Positions 31,775-39,861 of a DNA stretch of 64,000 bases are shown piece by piece. The stretch comes from Kutzneria buriramensis. Lineage in GTDB: Bacteria > Actinomycetota > Actinomycetes > Mycobacteriales > Pseudonocardiaceae. The translations under genes were made by a program, and so were the position numbers. The DNA is taken from NCBI RefSeq assembly GCF_003387475.1, contig NZ_QUNO01000006.1:372001-436000 (forward strand), written 5' to 3'. The notes beneath the pieces are model-generated. The model ran no database searches, had not been told where the DNA came from, and saw only the letters and a program-made list of their open reading frames with translations. The stretch's first letter is position 1. Each line of letters opens with the position of its first letter.

Positions 31775-33418
31775 ATGACGGACGGATACATCACGCTCGG
31801 CGGCCGCTGGCACAAGCTGATGCGCCGGGCGTTCGCCGGCCGCGGCCTGTGGATCGGCGAGATCTTCCACAACGCGGCCCGCAGGCACGGCAGCACCACC
31901 GTCGAGCTGGACCGGCCGCTGGCCTGCGTGTCCGACGACCGCCTGGTGCTCACAGTGGCCGACCTGGCCGAGATCGTGGACGAGCTGGCCGCGCGGCTGT
32001 GGGCCGCCGGCGTGCGGCCGGGCGACCGGCTGGCGATCCACAAGACCGACAACTTCGACATCGCGCTGCTGGCGTGTGCCGCCGCCCGGATCGGCGGCGT
32101 GCCGGCGATGCTCTCGCCCGCGCTGGACGGCGACGTCGTCGGCAAGCTGCTCATCCGCATCGACCAGCCGTGGCTGATCACCGACGCCGAGACCCTCGAC
32201 GGCAAGCTCGCCGACGAGCGCGTGACCGAGAAGTCCCGGGGAGTCCTGCTGTCCTCGGGCGGCCCCCGGCCGGGGACGGTGTCGCTGGCCGCGCACGCCG
32301 GGGCGGCCACGCCGGCGCCGGTCCGCCAGGGCCTGCGGGCGCCGATGCTCGTCACGCACAGCTCGGGCACCACCGGCGTGCCGAAGCTGGCCGTGCACTG
32401 CCCGGAGGGCCTGTGGCACCGGGTCGCGCCGCAGAAGATCATCGCGTGGCCGATCCGCGGCCGGGACAAGGCGTTCCTGTCCATGACGCTGGTGCACACC
32501 CGCTTCTACATGGCGCTGGAGATGTTCCTCAGCCGCGGCAACCCGATGGTGATCGCCGTCGACCCGGACCCGGCCAGCATCGGCCCGCTGCTGGTCAAGA
32601 CCCGTCCCGGTTTCCTGGAGACGCACCCGAACACGTTCGTCGACTGGGAGGTGCTGGCCGACGCGCCGGGCTCGCCGCTGGGCGGCGTCCGCTACTTCCA
32701 CGCCGCGTTCGACGCCATCCACCCGCGGACCATGGCGAACATGTTGAACGCGTCCAAGCGCCGCAACCCGCTGTTCTTCCGGTTCTACGGCCAGTCGGAG
32801 ATCGGCCCCGTCTCCGGGCACTGGTACACCCGCCGCAGCGCGCCCAAGGCCGCCGGCCAGTGCGTCGGCTTCCGGCTGTTCGGCTTCATCTCCATGCGGG
32901 TCGTCGACGACGCCGGCCGGCCGCAGCGGCCCGGCGGGCACGGCCACATCGAGGTCCGCGGGCCCAGCGAGATCCTCACGTACCTCGGCGAGGAGGACCG
33001 CTACGCCCGCGAGGTGCACGACGGCTGGTGGCGGATGGGCGACATGGGGTACCTGGACCGGCTCGGGCGGCTGTACCTGCTGGACCGGGAGGTCGACCAG
33101 ATCGAGTCGCTGCCCAGCAACCTCGAGGTCGAGGACGTCCTGATGTCGCGGCTGCACGAACTGCGCGAGGTCGTCGTCGTGGCCGACGGCGAGGGCCGGC
33201 CCGTCCCGGTGATCGCCACCCGTGACGAGCGTCCGCTGCCCGCCGACCGCTGGGCCGACGCCGTCCGCGACATGCCCGCGATGGCCCCCGTCGTGCACGC
33301 GCCGTACCAGCAGCTGCCGTACACCGCGACCCGCAAGATCCGCCGCAGCGAGCTGTCGCGTCGTCTCGCGGCGGGACTGATCGACGACCTCTCCCGTACA
33401 GTCGGTAGCCACGAGTAA
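31775..33418 (+). CDS. AMP-forming acyl-CoA synthetase-like ligase
   Basis: A 547-residue adenylate-forming enzyme. Motifs in order are the phosphate loop VTHSSGTTGVPKLAVH, the FRFYGQSEIGPVSG turn, WWRMGDMGYLDRLGRLYLLDREVDQIE and the C-terminal lysine region YTATRKIRRSEL. It should activate a carboxylic acid as the acyl-AMP and pass it to CoA or a carrier. It is more divergent than catabolic ligases (the A3 loop reads SSGTTG, and the A8 Arg is in LLDREVDQ). GGAGGGG upstream supports the start. It is divergent from the Rieske gene and followed 27 bases later by the TIGR03086 gene. Its acid may be the partner joined to the carrier-bound amino acid. Confidence 0.87.
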   Translation: MTDGYITLGGRWHKLMRRAFAGRGLWIGEIFHNAARRHGSTTVELDRPLACVSDDRLVLTVADLAEIVDELAARLWAAGVRPGDRLAIHKTDNFDIALLACAAARIGGVPAMLSPALDGDVVGKLLIRIDQPWLITDAETLDGKLADERVTEKSRGVLLSSGGPRPGTVSLAAHAGAATPAPVRQGLRAPMLVTHSSGTTGVPKLAVHCPEGLWHRVAPQKIIAWPIRGRDKAFLSMTLVHTRFYMALEMFLSRGNPMVIAVDPDPASIGPLLVKTRPGFLETHPNTFVDWEVLADAPGSPLGGVRYFHAAFDAIHPRTMANMLNASKRRNPLFFRFYGQSEIGPVSGHWYTRRSAPKAAGQCVGFRLFGFISMRVVDDAGRPQRPGGHGHIEVRGPSEILTYLGEEDRYAREVHDGWWRMGDMGYLDRLGRLYLLDREVDQIESLPSNLEVEDVLMSRLHELREVVVVADGEGRPVPVIATRDERPLPADRWADAVRDMPAMAPVVHAPYQQLPYTATRKIRRSELSRRLAAGLIDDLSRTVGSHE

Positions 33419-33445
33419 CGGATGATCAACGGAAGGTGATTCTCG

Positions 33446-34033
33446 ATGGACTACCGGCCTGGCAACCGGCGCGCGCTCGAGCTCGTGGGTGAGATCGTCG
33501 CGCGGGTGCGCCCGGACCAGCTCGGCAATGCCACGCCGTGCGCGCCGTGGACGCTGGGGGAGCTGCTGGAGCACGTGGTCAGCCAGAACATCCGGTTCGC
33601 CGCCGCGGCCCGGGGCGAGGATCCCGACGTCGCCTGTCCCTCCGACCGCGCCGACCTCGGCGGCGACCCCGGGCGGGCCTTCGCCGAGTCGGCCAAGCTC
33701 GTCAACGAGGCCTTCGCCGCCCCCGAGCTGGTCAACCGCCTGGTCGTGCTGCCCGAGCTCCCCGCCCCGCTGCCCGGCATGGTCACCGTCGGCTTCCACC
33801 TCACAGACACCTACGTGCACGGCTGGGACATCGCCGTCTCCGCCGGCGTCGAGTTCGCGCCTCCGGGCGACCTGACCGCCGCGGTGCTGGACCGAGCCGC
33901 CAAGATCCCCGACGCCGCTCGGGCCGAGGGCGGCCCGTTCGGCCCGGTGGTGTCCACGGATCCGGGCACCGGCGACGTGGACAAGGTGCTCGCCCTGACC
34001 GGCCGCGTGCCGGACTGGTCGCCAACCGACTGA
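33446..34033 (+). CDS. TIGR03086-type metal-binding protein (DinB/mycothiol isomerase fold)
   Basis: A 195-residue protein of the DinB/YfiT-like superfamily, in the actinobacterial TIGR03086 group related to mycothiol-dependent maleylpyruvate isomerase. The three histidines of the metal site appear in LGELLEHVVSQN, VTVGFHLTD and TYVHGWDIA. Known relatives use mycothiol as a cofactor or transfer partner, but most of this group are uncharacterised. It follows the ligase gene directly and ends at a strong terminator, so it probably belongs to the same transcript. Confidence 0.82.
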   Translation: MDYRPGNRRALELVGEIVARVRPDQLGNATPCAPWTLGELLEHVVSQNIRFAAAARGEDPDVACPSDRADLGGDPGRAFAESAKLVNEAFAAPELVNRLVVLPELPAPLPGMVTVGFHLTDTYVHGWDIAVSAGVEFAPPGDLTAAVLDRAAKIPDAARAEGGPFGPVVSTDPGTGDVDKVLALTGRVPDWSPTD

Positions 34034-34080
34034 CCGGCACTCGCAGGCATCGTCCTGGCCCCAAAAACCCACCTTCCGAC

Positions 34081-34110
34081 CGCCCGGGAAATCTTCGGAT
34101 TTCCCGGGCG
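34081..34110 (+). terminator. UUCG-tetraloop terminator
   Basis: Perfect 13-bp arms CGCCCGGGAAATC and GATTTCCCGGGCG close a TTCG loop and are followed by GGTTTCTGTT. It ends the ligase/TIGR03086 transcript. Confidence 0.85.
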
Positions 34111-34117
34111 GGTTTCT

Positions 34118-34146
34118 GTTCGAACGCGTATTTCCCGTGCTTGAAC
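34118..34146. promoter_or_regulatory. Candidate StrR-type box upstream of adenylation gene
   Basis: GTTCGAACG-N11-TGCTTGAAC keeps the outer GTTCGA/TTGAAC arms and the exact 29-base span of StrR-family sites, matching about 14 of 18 consensus positions. It lies 167 bases before the start of the adenylation-carrier gene. Confidence 0.5.
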
Positions 34147-34312
34147 ACCGGGCGGCCTGTCAAGGGATCGGCGTCGGTCACGCCGGGACTCCTGCCGACC
34201 GCATATCCGTGTTGCGTCCCCGCGTCGGCGTCGCCTCTAATGGCCCGAGGAAACAGGCGTCGTCGCCGTTTCCCCACAATTGTCGACGTGCGGTTTCGCG
34301 CAAGGAGCATCG

Positions 34313-36043
34313 ATGATCCAGTCTGTGCATTCCCCCGTGCGCGGGGTCGACCGTCTGGCCGACGCCGTGACGCGATGGTCCCGTCTCAGCGGGAACGCCA
34401 CCGCGGTGTCCGCGGCCGACGGCGAACTCACCTTCACCGAACTCGCCGAGCAGGTCGCGGCGCTGGCCGGCAAGCTGGCGGCGCACGGCGTCGGCCGGCG
34501 CACCCCGGTCGGTCTGCTGCTGGGCCGCTCGCGGCTCGGCCTGGCCAGCCTGCTCGCGGTCTTTTCCCTTGGCGCGACGGCGGTTCTGCTCGACGAGCGG
34601 CACCCGTCGGAGCGGATCGGCTTCGCGCTCCGCGACACCGGAACGCGAGTGGTGCTCGGCGAGCGGGCCGACGCCGGCCTGCTTCCCGGCGACGTCAAGC
34701 TGATCGACCCGAACACGGCGGGCGTGCACCCGGCCGAGCCGGTCGTGCCGGAACCCGAGGACTGCGCGTACATCGTCTACACCTCGGGCACGACCGGCTG
34801 GCCCAAGGGCGTGGAGGTGACGTACCGCAACCTCGGCACGTTCCTCGACGCGGTCACCACCATCGGCCTGGAGCCCGGCGGCCTCGGCATCAACGCGGTC
34901 TCGCCGGCCTTCGACGGCTGGCTCTGGTGCACGTTGGTCTACCTCGTGCACGGTCAGGGCGTCGCCCTGGTGGACTTCAACGCCGCCAGCGGCTCCGGCG
35001 ACCTCGCCGCGCTGGTCGCCGACCGCAAGCCGGCGACAGTCTGCCTGACGCCGACGCTGCTGGCGGCCCTCGGCGAGATCCCGACCACCGACGTGATCAT
35101 GGTGGCCGGCGAGGCCTGCCCGCCGGCGCTGCTGGCCCGGCTCGCCGACACGCCCCGCGTCCTCAACGTCTACGGCCCCACCGAGGCGACCATCGCCTGC
35201 ACCTGGGCCGACACCGCGCGCGGCGACGACCCGTCCACCATCGGCCGGCCGATCCCCGGCTACCGGATCCACGTGCTGGACGAGCACGGCGAGCCGGTCG
35301 CCGACGGCGTCGAGGGGGAACTGCACGTGGCGGGCCCGGCCGTCAGCCGCGGCTACCGCAACCAGCCGGAGCTGACCGCGGAGCGGTTCGTCGCCGACCC
35401 GGACGGCGAGGGGCGCATGTACCGCACCGGCGATATGGTCGTCGTTCGGCCGGACGGCCAACTGGAGTACCGCGGCCGCGCCGACGCCCAGGTGAAGGTC
35501 CGCGGCTTCCGTGTGGAGCTGCGGGAACTGGAGCAGGTTGTGGCCGAGGTCGACGGCGTCGCCTCCGTCGCCGCGTTCACGGTGTCCACAGGGGACAGTC
35601 TGGGCGTCGCTGTCACGGTGCTCGACGGCATGGACGTGGTCGACTGCGTGACCAGGATCCGCGTCCGCTGCGCCATCCGGCTGCCCGACTACCTGCGGCC
35701 CACGGCGGTCGGCGTCGTCGACGCGCTGCCGGCACTGCCCACCGGCAAGGTCGACCGCGAGACGTTGAAGAACACGGTCCAGCCGGAGGTCGAGGGCAGC
35801 GCCCCCGCCACCGAGCGCGAGCAGCAGGTCTGTGCAGTGTGGAGCGACGTGCTCGACCGCCCGATCAACGACGTGAGTGCGAACTTCTTCGAGGTGGGCG
35901 GGCACTCGCTGCTGGCCGCCCGCACGGTCGGCGTGCTGCGGCGCAGCACCGGCCTGCCGCTGTCGGTCGGGCACCTGCTGGCCGACCCGACGCCGGCCGG
36001 GCTGGCCCGCGAGCTCGACGCGCTGGCCGGGAACGCGTCGTGA
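34313..36043 (+). CDS. Free-standing NRPS adenylation-carrier didomain
   Basis: A 576-residue enzyme that adenylates an amino acid and loads it on its own carrier domain. The A domain (about 15-490) shows A3 YIVYTSGTTGWPKGV, A5 NVYGPTEATIACTW, A7 YRTGDMVV, A8 and the A10 lysine in LPTGKVDRETL. Reading the ten specificity positions against GrsA gives D-G-W-C-M-A-V-I-A-K, a code I cannot assign to a substrate. The carrier domain has its phosphopantetheine Ser532 in FFEVGGHSLLAA. AAGGAG six bases upstream fixes the start. The thioesterase and P450 genes overlap downstream. This trio equals NovH/NovI- or NikP1/NikQ/NikP2-type units that make beta-hydroxy amino acids. Confidence 0.93.
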   Translation: MIQSVHSPVRGVDRLADAVTRWSRLSGNATAVSAADGELTFTELAEQVAALAGKLAAHGVGRRTPVGLLLGRSRLGLASLLAVFSLGATAVLLDERHPSERIGFALRDTGTRVVLGERADAGLLPGDVKLIDPNTAGVHPAEPVVPEPEDCAYIVYTSGTTGWPKGVEVTYRNLGTFLDAVTTIGLEPGGLGINAVSPAFDGWLWCTLVYLVHGQGVALVDFNAASGSGDLAALVADRKPATVCLTPTLLAALGEIPTTDVIMVAGEACPPALLARLADTPRVLNVYGPTEATIACTWADTARGDDPSTIGRPIPGYRIHVLDEHGEPVADGVEGELHVAGPAVSRGYRNQPELTAERFVADPDGEGRMYRTGDMVVVRPDGQLEYRGRADAQVKVRGFRVELRELEQVVAEVDGVASVAAFTVSTGDSLGVAVTVLDGMDVVDCVTRIRVRCAIRLPDYLRPTAVGVVDALPALPTGKVDRETLKNTVQPEVEGSAPATEREQQVCAVWSDVLDRPINDVSANFFEVGGHSLLAARTVGVLRRSTGLPLSVGHLLADPTPAGLARELDALAGNAS

Positions 36044-36813
36044 CCGGCTCCTGGCTGATGTCCTGGCACCCGGCGCCGACGGGTCGGCCCACGCTGCTGT
36101 GCGTGCCGCCCGCCGGCGCCGGCTGCGCCCAGTTCCGCGCGTGGCAACAGGAAGCGGGCGACGACATCGCGGTGCTCGGGGTCCAACTGCCGGGTCGGGA
36201 GAACCGCTGGCTCGATCCTTCGCCCGCCTCCGTCGGCGACGCCGTCGACGCGGTGCTGGCCGAACTGGCCGACCGCGTGGCGCCCGGCCAGCCGCTGGTG
36301 ATCTTCGGGCACAGCTTCGGCGCGCTGCTGGGGTACGAGATCGCCAAGGCGCTGCTCGCCTACGGCCGCACGCCGCCGAAGGCCCTTGTCGTGTCGGCGG
36401 TCCGTCCACCCGAGCACTGGGTGGCGCAGAGCCCGGGACGGCGGCTCGCCGACGACGGCCTGGCCGACCTGAACCTGCTGCTGGACGCACGCGGCCTCAG
36501 CGCCGACGACCTCGACGAGGACAGCCGCGAGCTGATGCTGGAGGTGCTCCGCCGGGACGCCGAACTGTCGGCCAGCTACCACCCCCGCTGGGGAACCGGC
36601 ATCGTCTGCCCGCTCGAGGCGTGGGGCGGCACGGACGACGCGACCGTCCGGGCCGACCACGTCGCCGGCTGGGCCGACTACGCCGACGGCGGATTCCAGC
36701 AGCGCATGTTCCCCGGCGGCCACTACTTCTGCCTCGAAGACCCCCGCACCGCCCTCCAACTGCTCGGGCCGATGACCGTCCAGGTCCCCGCCATGGAAGG
36801 AAAGACACGATGA
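36040..36813 (+). CDS. Type II thioesterase
   Basis: A 257-residue alpha/beta-hydrolase of the type II thioesterase family. Ser92 is in IFGHSFGALLGYE, the acid is in LEAWGGTDDATV and His228 is in PGGHYFCLED. The early CVPPAGAGCAQFRAWQ and LGVQLPGRENR segments are typical. It either clears misloaded carrier proteins or, as in nikkomycin-type pathways, releases the hydroxylated amino acid from the carrier. Its GTG overlaps the stop of the adenylation gene and its stop overlaps the P450 start, so expression is coupled. Confidence 0.92.
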   Translation: MTGSWLMSWHPAPTGRPTLLCVPPAGAGCAQFRAWQQEAGDDIAVLGVQLPGRENRWLDPSPASVGDAVDAVLAELADRVAPGQPLVIFGHSFGALLGYEIAKALLAYGRTPPKALVVSAVRPPEHWVAQSPGRRLADDGLADLNLLLDARGLSADDLDEDSRELMLEVLRRDAELSASYHPRWGTGIVCPLEAWGGTDDATVRADHVAGWADYADGGFQQRMFPGGHYFCLEDPRTALQLLGPMTVQVPAMEGKTR

Positions 36814-38009
36814 CGCGGACACAGGCGGTCGACCTGTGCGACCCAGACCTGTTCGCCAGCAACGAGTTCTGGTCGGCCTTCGCCTGGCTGCGGGCCAACG
36901 ACCCGGTGCACTGGCACGAGGAGCCGGAAGGCCCCGGGTTCTGGGCCGTCACCCGGTACAAGGACATCACCGCGGTCTACGCCGACCACGAGTCGTTCAG
37001 CTCCCGCTACGGCATGCGCCTGGGCAGCAACGCCGACGCGGTCGCCGCCGTCGCGCAGCGGATGCTGATCGTCTCCGACGTCCCGGACCACACCCAGCTC
37101 AAGCGGGTCCTGTCGCGGGCCTTCGCGCCCGGCGAGATGCCCCGCCTGGAGCAGGTCGTCACCCGGGTCGTGCGGCAGGTCGTCGCCGAGGCCGTCGAGA
37201 CCGGCGAGCTGGACTTCATCGAGGTGGCCAAGCTGCTGCCCAACTACGTGGTGTGCGCGGTGATGGACCTGCCCCGGTCGGAGTGGGCCTGGGTCGGCCA
37301 GACCACCACCGACGCCTTCGAGGGCGCGGACGAGCAGACCCGCAGCGGCGCCAACAGCGAGATCTTCCTGTACTTCGACGACCTGGTGCGCCAGCGCCGC
37401 GGCAGCGACGCCGAGGACTTCATCAGCCGGATCATCCGCGAGCCGCGGGTGGTCGACGGCGGCGAGCGCCTGCTCACCGACGAGGAAGTGATCTTCAACT
37501 GCAACGGCGTGCTGTCCGGGGCCAACGAGACCACCCGCTACTCCACCGCCGGCGGCGTGCTGGCGCTGGCCCAGAACCCCGACCAGTGGCAGGAGCTGCG
37601 CGGCGCGTCCGCCGAGGGCATCTCCACCGCCGTCGAGGAGATCCTGCGCTGGACCGTGCCCGGCATGCACACCATGCGCACGGTCACCCGACCGGTGAGC
37701 ATCGGCGGCGTGGAACTGGCCGTCGGCGACCGGGTGACCAACTGGAACGGCTCGGCCAACCGGGACGAGGAGCTGTTCGCCGAGGCGGACCGGTTCCGGG
37801 TCGGGCGGCGGCCCAACCGGCACATCGCGTTCGGCTCCGGGCGGCACCTGTGCCTGGGCGCGCGGCTGGCCCGGCTGGAGATGGCGGCGTTCTTCGGCGA
37901 GCTGGTCGAGCGGGTGGCGGCCATCGAGATCACCGGCGAGCCGGTGTTCAACGCGTCCAACTTCACGTGGGGGCTGACGGCGCTGCCGGTGCGGCTGGTG
38001 GCCCGGTAG
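36810..38009 (+). CDS. Cytochrome P450, probable carrier-bound amino acid beta-hydroxylase
   Basis: A 399-residue bacterial P450. The haem loop is FGSGRHLCLGARLAR with Cys348. The K-helix ExxR is in VEEILRWT. The I-helix reads GVLSGANETTRYSTAGG, where GANETT replaces the usual AGxET. That I-helix variant is shared by carrier-dependent hydroxylases such as NovI and NikQ. Coupled translation with the adenylation-carrier and thioesterase genes makes beta-hydroxylation of the loaded amino acid the leading prediction. Ferredoxin partners are not encoded nearby. Confidence 0.92.
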   Translation: MTRTQAVDLCDPDLFASNEFWSAFAWLRANDPVHWHEEPEGPGFWAVTRYKDITAVYADHESFSSRYGMRLGSNADAVAAVAQRMLIVSDVPDHTQLKRVLSRAFAPGEMPRLEQVVTRVVRQVVAEAVETGELDFIEVAKLLPNYVVCAVMDLPRSEWAWVGQTTTDAFEGADEQTRSGANSEIFLYFDDLVRQRRGSDAEDFISRIIREPRVVDGGERLLTDEEVIFNCNGVLSGANETTRYSTAGGVLALAQNPDQWQELRGASAEGISTAVEEILRWTVPGMHTMRTVTRPVSIGGVELAVGDRVTNWNGSANRDEELFAEADRFRVGRRPNRHIAFGSGRHLCLGARLARLEMAAFFGELVERVAAIEITGEPVFNASNFTWGLTALPVRLVAR

Positions 38010-38083
38010 CCGAATCGGACAAACCGCGAACCGGAGGGCACGTGCGGCCCGGGTGGCGCGCGTGCCTTAGGGTCATTACTGCC

Positions 38084-38650
38084 ATGGCTCGTGTCATTCA
38101 TGTATTCCGCCAGCCCGACCGGTTCGTAGCCGGAACCGTCGGGGAACCTGGTGACCGCACCTTCTACCTCCAGGCGGCCGAGGAAGGCCGCCTGGTCAGC
38201 GTGGTGCTGGAGAAAACGCAGCTGTCCGTGCTCGCCGACCGGATCGGCTCGCTGCTGGAGGAGGTGCACCGGCGCTTCGGCGCCGAGGTCCCCGACAGCG
38301 CGCCCGACGAGCTGGTCGACACCGAGCCCCTCACGGTGCCGGTCGAGGAGGAGTTCCGCGTCGGCACCATGGGGCTGGGCTGGGACGCCGAGTCCACCGC
38401 GGTGGTGGTGGAGCTGCTGGCCGCCACCGAGGACGAGGTGGACGAGGCGGTGGTGCTCGACGACACCGAGGAGGGGCCGGACGCGGTCCGGGTCTTCCTC
38501 ACGCCGCCGGCCGCCCGCGCCTTCGCCCTGCGCGCCGACCGGGTGGTCAACGCCGGCCGCAAACCCTGCCCGCTGTGCGAGGAGCCGCTCGACCCCAGTG
38601 GTCACGTCTGCCCGAGGCAGAACGGCTACCGCCGCACCGAGGACAGCTGA
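38084..38650 (+). CDS. DUF3090 family protein
   Basis: A 188-residue protein of the actinobacterial DUF3090 family. It opens MARVIHVFRQPDRFVAGTVG, has the mid segment FRVGTMGLGWD and a Cys-rich end (CPLCEEPLDPSGHVCP) likely to bind zinc. Its function is unknown. In many actinobacteria it sits next to an SCO1664-type gene and near mycothiol synthesis genes; the SCO1664-type gene follows here at 8 bases, while mshC and the usual phosphatase gene are absent. It marks the right border of the natural-product region. Confidence 0.92.
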   Translation: MARVIHVFRQPDRFVAGTVGEPGDRTFYLQAAEEGRLVSVVLEKTQLSVLADRIGSLLEEVHRRFGAEVPDSAPDELVDTEPLTVPVEEEFRVGTMGLGWDAESTAVVVELLAATEDEVDEAVVLDDTEEGPDAVRVFLTPPAARAFALRADRVVNAGRKPCPLCEEPLDPSGHVCPRQNGYRRTEDS

Positions 38651-38657
38651 GCCCGCG

Positions 38658-39452
38658 GTGCTGCCCACCGACCCCGGGGCCCTGGAGCTGGTCGAGCACG
38701 GTCGGATCGAGGTGACCGGCCGGCTGGTGGACGCGTCCAACGCGACGCTGTTCGGCGCCATCAGCCACCAGGGCGTGCAGGCCAACTGCGTGTACAAGCC
38801 GATCAACGGCGAGCGGCCGCTGTGGGACTTCCCGGACGGCACGCTGGCCGGCCGCGAGGTCGCCACCTACCTGGTGTCCAAGGCGGCCGGCTTCGACGTG
38901 GTGCCGCCCACGGTGTTACGGCCCGGTCCGTTCGGGCCGGGCATGGTGCAGCTGTGGGTGGACACCGACGAGGACGCCGACCTGATCGACATCGTCGCCG
39001 CGGACGAGGTGCCCGACGGCTGGCGGACCATCCTGCACGCCACCGACCGCTACGGCGACCCGGCCGTGCTGGCGCACGCCGACCACCCGCGGATGCGGCT
39101 GATGGCGGCGATGGACGTCGTCGTCAACAACGCCGACCGCAAGGGCGGGCACGTCCTGCACACCGAGGCCGACGCGGTGTACGGCGTGGACCACGGCATC
39201 TGCCTGCACGCCGAGACCAAGCTGCGGACCGTGCTGTGGGGCTGGCTGGGGGAGCCGCTGCCGGCCGAGGCCGTGGAGGCGCTGCGCAAGCTGCGGGCCG
39301 GCCTGGACGGCGAGGTGGCCGAGCAACTCGCCGAGCACCTCACCCGGCGCGAGGTGTCGGCGCTGATCACCCGCACCGACCTGCTGCTGGCCGCCGGCGT
39401 CTACCCGGAGCCCTCCGGCGACTGGCCGGCGATCCCCTGGCCGGCCTTCTGA
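38658..39452 (+). CDS. SCO1664 family protein (PI3/4-kinase-like fold)
   Basis: A 264-residue protein of the SCO1664 family. Motifs include CVYKPINGERPLWDFPDGTLAGREVATYLVSKA, the downstream MRLMAAMDVVVNNADRKGGHVL and YGVDHGICLHAETKLRTVLWGW. The NNADRKGGH and VDHG motifs resemble the catalytic and metal sites of phosphatidylinositol-kinase-like folds. Activity is not known. It is co-transcribed with the DUF3090 gene. Confidence 0.9.
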   Translation: MLPTDPGALELVEHGRIEVTGRLVDASNATLFGAISHQGVQANCVYKPINGERPLWDFPDGTLAGREVATYLVSKAAGFDVVPPTVLRPGPFGPGMVQLWVDTDEDADLIDIVAADEVPDGWRTILHATDRYGDPAVLAHADHPRMRLMAAMDVVVNNADRKGGHVLHTEADAVYGVDHGICLHAETKLRTVLWGWLGEPLPAEAVEALRKLRAGLDGEVAEQLAEHLTRREVSALITRTDLLLAAGVYPEPSGDWPAIPWPAF

Positions 39453-39534
39453 TCGACGTCTTGGGCGCGAAACTGTCCGACCTGCGTGGTTCCATTCGAC
39501 GTGTCGGTGCGAACCACCGAGACCGGGAGGACAC

Positions 39535-39861
39535 ATGCAGTACGCGTTGCTGATCGCCGGCGACCACGAGCCCACGCCCGAGGAGATGGCCCTGGGCTGC
39601 GGCGGCTGGTCGGAGGAGATGGAGGCCCGCGGCGTGGTGCGCGGCGGCGCGGGCCTGCGGCCGCCGACCGAGTCGACCACGGTCCGGGTGCGCGACGGAC
39701 AGGTGCTGCTGACCGACGGCCCGTTCGCCGACACCAAGGAGCAGATCGGCGGCCTGGTCCTGATCGAGTGCGCCGACCTGGACGAGGCGGTGGAGATCGC
39801 CGCCAAGCACCCCGCGGCCGGCTACGGGATGATCGAGGTCCGGCCGCTCTGGCAGTCGTGA
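39535..39861 (+). CDS. YCII-related protein next to ECF sigma factor
   Basis: A 108-residue YCII-domain protein (MQYALLIAGDHEPTPEE, VLLTDGPFADTKEQIGG, ADLDEAVEIAAKHP). Such small proteins typically precede ECF sigma factors of group ECF42 and may control them or act as oxidative-stress enzymes. The stop overlaps the sigma factor GTG. Confidence 0.9.
   Translation: MQYALLIAGDHEPTPEEMALGCGGWSEEMEARGVVRGGAGLRPPTESTTVRVRDGQVLLTDGPFADTKEQIGGLVLIECADLDEAVEIAAKHPAAGYGMIEVRPLWQS

Noticed and set aside
29699-33418. 1239-codon + strand frame
   Set aside because: Only its last 547 codons (from 31775) are the ligase. The earlier part is antisense to the membrane and Rieske genes and is Arg/Gln/His-rich nonsense.
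33538-36813. 1091-codon + strand frame
   Set aside because: Only the part from 36040 is real (thioesterase). The rest is a shifted reading of the TIGR03086 and adenylation genes.
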